Part shown: positions 14,473-17,252 of the stretch, in pieces
How the letters are laid out: every line of letters begins with the position of its first letter
Numbering within the stretch: the first letter of the stretch is position 1
Assembly (NCBI GenBank): GCA_964343975.1
Contig: CAYFLU010000067.1
Coordinates: forward strand, 1-17,252
Origin: SCUN01 sp964343975
GTDB taxonomy: Bacteria; Acidobacteriota; Vicinamibacteria; Vicinamibacterales; SCN-69-37
Reading direction: 5' to 3'
Length of the DNA: 17,252 nucleotides
Notes under the pieces: model-generated
What the model saw: the letters and a program-made list of their open reading frames with translations, nothing else
Databases searched by the model: none
What the model was told of the DNA's origin: nothing
Program-made: the position numbers and the translations under genes

Positions 14473-16605
14473 ATGACCCGAAAAATTGCCGCTGTCGCCA
14501 TCATTCTTACGGCACTCGTCACCGCCGCGCTCATCGCCGCGCCGCCGGTGTCGCTGCAGCGCGGTGGCACGGCGCAGTCGGCGCCTCGTCAGAACGAGAT
14601 CCTGTGGGACCGCTGGGGCGTGCCGCACATCTTTGCCGCCACCGACGCCGATGCGTTCTACGACTACGGCTGGGCGCAGATGAACAATCACGCCAACTTG
14701 ATCCTGCGGCTCTACGGCACGGCACGCGGACGCGCCGCCGAGTACTGGGGCGAGCCGTACCTCGACACCGACAAGTACACCCGCCGCATGGGCATTCCAC
14801 AGCGCGGTCAGGCGTGGGTCGCGCAGCAGTCGCCGGCCTTTGCGCCCTTGCTCAAGGCCTTTGTCGCCGGCGTCAACGACTACGCCAAGGAACACCCGTC
14901 GCAGATTGCGCCCAACATGGCCGTGGTGTTGCCGGTCACCGAAGCCGACATCCTCGCGCACCTCCAGCGCGTCGTCGTCTTCAACTTCGTGAGCAATCCC
15001 GCCGTGATTCAGGGCACGGCGGATCGCTGGATGCGCGGGTCGAACGCGTGGGCGGTCGCGCCGTCGCGCACGGCGGCGGGCAACGCGTTATTGCTGCAGA
15101 ATCCGCATCTGCCGTGGAACGACTTCTACACGTGGTTCGAAGCCGGCATCACGACGCCGAACATGAACGCCTACGGCGCCACGCTCGCCGGCATGCCGTG
15201 GATGGGCATCGGCTTCAACGACGCGCTCGGCTGGACGCACACCGTGAACACGATGGACGGCGCGGATCTGTACCAGCTCACGCTGGCCGACGGCGGCTAT
15301 CAGTGGAACGGCGCAGTGAAGGCGTTCGAGACCACGACCGAGACGATCAAGGTGCGCACGGCGGCCGGCACGCTGCGTGACGAGCCGCTCGTCATCAAAA
15401 AGTCGGTGCACGGTCCTGTTGTTGCGGAGAAGCCCGGTTCGGCTGTCGCGTTTCGCGTGGTCGGACTCGAGCAGGCCAACACCGGCGACCAGTATTTCGA
15501 CATGATGCGCGCGCGGTCGTTTGACGAGTTCCAACGCGCCGAGCGTCGTCTCGAGATGCCCTTCTTCACGACGATCTACGCCGACCAGGCAGGGCACATC
15601 ATGCATTTGTTCGGCGGCCGCACGCCTGTGCGTCCGGCTGGACCGTATCCGTGGGCGGCGATCGTGCCGGGCACGAGCGACGCGACGCTCTGGACGAAGA
15701 CGCATACCTACGACGAGCTGCCGAAGGTGATCGATCCGCCGAGCGGCTGGGTGCAGAATGCGAACGATCCGCCGTGGACGACCACGTTCCCGCTGGCGCT
15801 GGATCCGAAGGCGTTTCCAGCCTACATGGCGCCGCAGACCATGAGTTTCCGGGCGCAGCGGTCGGCGGAGCTGATTGAGAAAGACGCCAAGGTCACGCTC
15901 GCGCAATTCACCGAGAACAAAATGTCCACGCGCATGGGCCTGGCCGATCGCGTGCTCGATCCGTTGCTGGCCGCCGCGAAGGCGGCGGGCGATGCCGGCG
16001 GGCCCGCGCTCGCGGAGGCCGTGGCCGTGCTCGAGAAGTGGGATCGTTGCGCTGATGCCGAGAGCCGCGGCGCGGTGCTGTTCGAGGCGTGGTATCGCCG
16101 CCTCGTTCGCACTGGCACCGTGTTCGCGAAGCCGTGGAGCGCCGCGGAGCCGCGCACAACGCCGTCGGGGCTCGCGAATCCGCAGGCGGCTGTGACGGCG
16201 CTTGTGCAGTCGGCGAACGACGTGAAGCAGCTGTGGGGCGCGCTCGACGTCGCCTGGGGCTACGTCCATCGTCTGCGCGTCGGCAGCTACGATGTGCCGG
16301 CCAATGGCGGCCCCGGTGACCTCGGCATCTTCCGTGTGGTGCAGTACGAAGACGAGCGCAACGTCACCACGCCGGCGAAGAAGCAGATCGGCGTGCAGGG
16401 CGAGTCGTATGTCGGTGTCGTGGAGTTCACGCCGGCCGGTGCGCGCGCGAGCACGCTCGTGACCTACGGCAACGCTTCGCAGGCCGGCTCACCGCACGTG
16501 GGCGATCAGTTGGCGCTCTTTGCGGAGAAGAAGTTGAAGCCGGTGTGGCGCACCCGCGCCGAGATCGAGGCCAATCTCGAGAAGCGCGAACTCATCAAGC
16601 GCTGA
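14473..16605 (+). CDS. Penicillin acylase family Ntn hydrolase, exported
   Basis: A 710-aa precursor of the penicillin amidase (S45) family. These enzymes cut themselves into alpha and beta chains and hydrolyse amide bonds of beta-lactams, acyl-homoserine lactones or other N-acyl compounds in the periplasm. Residues 1 to about 24 (MTRKIAAVAIILTALVTAAL) are a signal peptide. The alpha region holds WDRWGVPHI (45-53) and the YDYGWAQMNN helix. The catalytic nucleophile should be S190 in RGSNAWAVAP, giving cleavage between G189 and S190. QNPHL (209-213) follows as in the family, and N431 in NANDPPW is the expected oxyanion asparagine. Family length is normal, so the gene appears intact. ATG 14473 is preferred for its basic N-region; ATG 14458 adds five residues. 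It is divergent from the amidohydrolase and followed by a strong hairpin. The true acyl substrate cannot be predicted. Confidence 0.9.
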   Translation: MTRKIAAVAIILTALVTAALIAAPPVSLQRGGTAQSAPRQNEILWDRWGVPHIFAATDADAFYDYGWAQMNNHANLILRLYGTARGRAAEYWGEPYLDTDKYTRRMGIPQRGQAWVAQQSPAFAPLLKAFVAGVNDYAKEHPSQIAPNMAVVLPVTEADILAHLQRVVVFNFVSNPAVIQGTADRWMRGSNAWAVAPSRTAAGNALLLQNPHLPWNDFYTWFEAGITTPNMNAYGATLAGMPWMGIGFNDALGWTHTVNTMDGADLYQLTLADGGYQWNGAVKAFETTTETIKVRTAAGTLRDEPLVIKKSVHGPVVAEKPGSAVAFRVVGLEQANTGDQYFDMMRARSFDEFQRAERRLEMPFFTTIYADQAGHIMHLFGGRTPVRPAGPYPWAAIVPGTSDATLWTKTHTYDELPKVIDPPSGWVQNANDPPWTTTFPLALDPKAFPAYMAPQTMSFRAQRSAELIEKDAKVTLAQFTENKMSTRMGLADRVLDPLLAAAKAAGDAGGPALAEAVAVLEKWDRCADAESRGAVLFEAWYRRLVRTGTVFAKPWSAAEPRTTPSGLANPQAAVTALVQSANDVKQLWGALDVAWGYVHRLRVGSYDVPANGGPGDLGIFRVVQYEDERNVTTPAKKQIGVQGESYVGVVEFTPAGARASTLVTYGNASQAGSPHVGDQLALFAEKKLKPVWRTRAEIEANLEKRELIKR

Positions 16606-16613
16606 ACACAACC

Positions 16614-16652
16614 CGGCGGAGCACGGCGTCTGTGTCGACGCCGCCTCCGCCG
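16614..16652. terminator. GC-rich hairpin, probable bidirectional terminator
   Basis: CGGCGGAG (16614-16621) pairs with CTCCGCCG (16645-16652), and CGGCGTC (16624-16630) pairs with GACGCCG (16637-16643). This gives a 15-bp stem with a small internal bulge and a TGTGTC loop. It lies 8 bp after the acylase stop and 30 bp beyond the stop of the convergent symporter gene. No T-run follows on the plus strand. On the minus strand the hairpin is followed by GGGTTGTGTT, slightly T-rich. Confidence 0.65.
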
Positions 16653-16682
16653 CAATACAAGAACTCGTCTGTCGCGAGTGCG

Positions 16683-17252
16683 TTAGGCGTTCTCGGCCGT
16701 CGCGGCCGCTTTGTTGCCACCCGTGAGTGCACTTACGATCAGGCCGACGACCACGCAGACCACCGCACCGATGATGTTGTGCCAGAGATAGCCGATGTCC
16801 TTCGTGCTGTCGCTGAACACGAACGTGAACACGGTGATGAGGCCGGCGATCAGGCCCGCGAAGGCGCCGTGCCCGTTCGCGCGCTTGGTGCCGATCGCGA
16901 GGATGAAGGCGCCGAGCATCGAGCCGTAGAAGAGGGAGCCGAGCTTGTTCACCACCTCGATCAGGGAGCCGACGTTCGCCGCGTAGTACGCCACGCCGCA
17001 GCCAAAGAGCCCCCAGAACACGGTCGCGATCTTCGAGAAGCGCAGGGTGTCGCTGTCGGGGCCGGTCGGGTTCACGAGCCGGCGGTAGATGTCCATCGAG
17101 CTGGCGGTGGCCAGCGCGTTCAACTCGCCAGAGGTGGCCGACATCGCCGCGGAGATGATCGCGGCGATCATCAGGCCGATCAGGCCGACCGGCATGTAGG
17201 TGAGGATGAACGTCGGGAACACGTAGTTCACGTCGGTGTAGGTCGTGTCGCC
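16683..17252 (-). CDS. Sodium:solute symporter family protein, C-terminal part (5' end outside window)
   Basis: The frame is open from the right edge to a TAA at 16683, giving 189 residues of an SSS-family Na+-coupled transporter. The segment with AAIISAAMSATSGELNAL, followed by SSMDIYRR, matches the conserved helix that carries the Na+-binding Ser/Thr residues and the following cytoplasmic helix. About five membrane segments are visible, ending in a short polar tail rich in Ala, Lys and Asn. A GTG at 17231 is internal (it reads Val in TYTDVNYVF), not a start. The substrate (sugar, sialic acid, proline or another) cannot be read from this part. It converges on the acylase gene across the hairpin; a link to uptake of products of the neighbouring acylases is only a guess. 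Confidence 0.88.
   Translation of the reverse strand, partial: GDTTYTDVNYVFPTFILTYMPVGLIGLMIAAIISAAMSATSGELNALATASSMDIYRRLVNPTGPDSDTLRFSKIATVFWGLFGCGVAYYAANVGSLIEVVNKLGSLFYGSMLGAFILAIGTKRANGHGAFAGLIAGLITVFTFVFSDSTKDIGYLWHNIIGAVVCVVVGLIVSALTGGNKAAATAENA

Noticed and set aside
14467..14480. GTCATGAC palindrome at the acylase start codon
   Set aside because: Eight perfect base pairs centred on the start codon are easily produced by chance, and the flanks break the symmetry at the next pair.
16663..16679. Small inverted repeat ACTCG...CGAGT next to the symporter stop
   Set aside because: Five base pairs with a seven-base loop is too weak to call beside the much stronger hairpin at 16614-16652.

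Overview
The window is high in G+C and densely packed with genes. It reads as ordinary chromosome from a soil or freshwater type bacterium. The gene set is ClpA/ClpS, a class III-like PPK2, a UPF0182 membrane protein, a small ECF sigma operon, a D-aminoacylase-type amidohydrolase and a penicillin-acylase-type Ntn hydrolase. Together with the sequence style this fits Acidobacteriota (perhaps Vicinamibacteria) best. That is an inference from gene content only; there is no rRNA or other phylogenetic marker here. I see no tRNA or rRNA gene, insertion sequence, CRISPR array, integrase or phage gene.

Left part (1-6550): clpA lies on the minus strand. An exported UshA-like 5'-nucleotidase/metallophosphatase follows on the plus strand. 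Then comes a tight minus-strand cluster read as ppk2, a thioredoxin-fold protein with a CxxS active site, and clpS. The nucleotidase gene therefore separates clpS from clpA, the two halves of the N-degron degradation machine. ppk2 is divergent from an MBL-fold hydrolase, and a perfect 9-bp inverted repeat contains both start codons.

Middle (6540-11591): a 940-residue UPF0182 membrane protein (minus) overlaps the end of the MBL gene by 11 bp. It is divergent from a three-gene plus-strand operon: ECF sigma factor, a zinc-motif-free single-span membrane protein that is probably its anti-sigma factor, and an unrecognised, probably exported protein with a central helical segment. The three genes are spaced by 2 nt and by a 1-nt stop/start overlap, so they are probably translationally coupled.

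Right part (11592-17252): an AAA ATPase with a DUF4143/PD-(D/E)xK-like C-terminus (minus) ends exactly where the sigma operon ends. It has its own AT-rich promoter, with a 22-bp near-palindrome between -35 and -10, and looks leaderless. Upstream of it is an exported N-acyl-D-amino-acid deacylase-type amidohydrolase (minus). This is divergent, across a gap of 10-25 bp, from an exported penicillin-acylase family enzyme (plus). A strong GC hairpin follows the acylase and separates it from the C-terminal part of a sodium:solute symporter (minus) that runs off the right edge. The amidohydrolase and acylase suggest periplasmic hydrolysis of N-acylated amino acids or amides.

The only stretches without a gene are short; the longest is 9363-9487. 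No frankly novel system is evident. The points most worth a second look are the uncharacterised sigma operon, the operator-like palindrome of the DUF4143 ATPase, the mirror-image ppk2/MBL starts, and a recurring pattern of starts without a Shine-Dalgarno sequence but with a -10-like hexamer 5-10 nt upstream.
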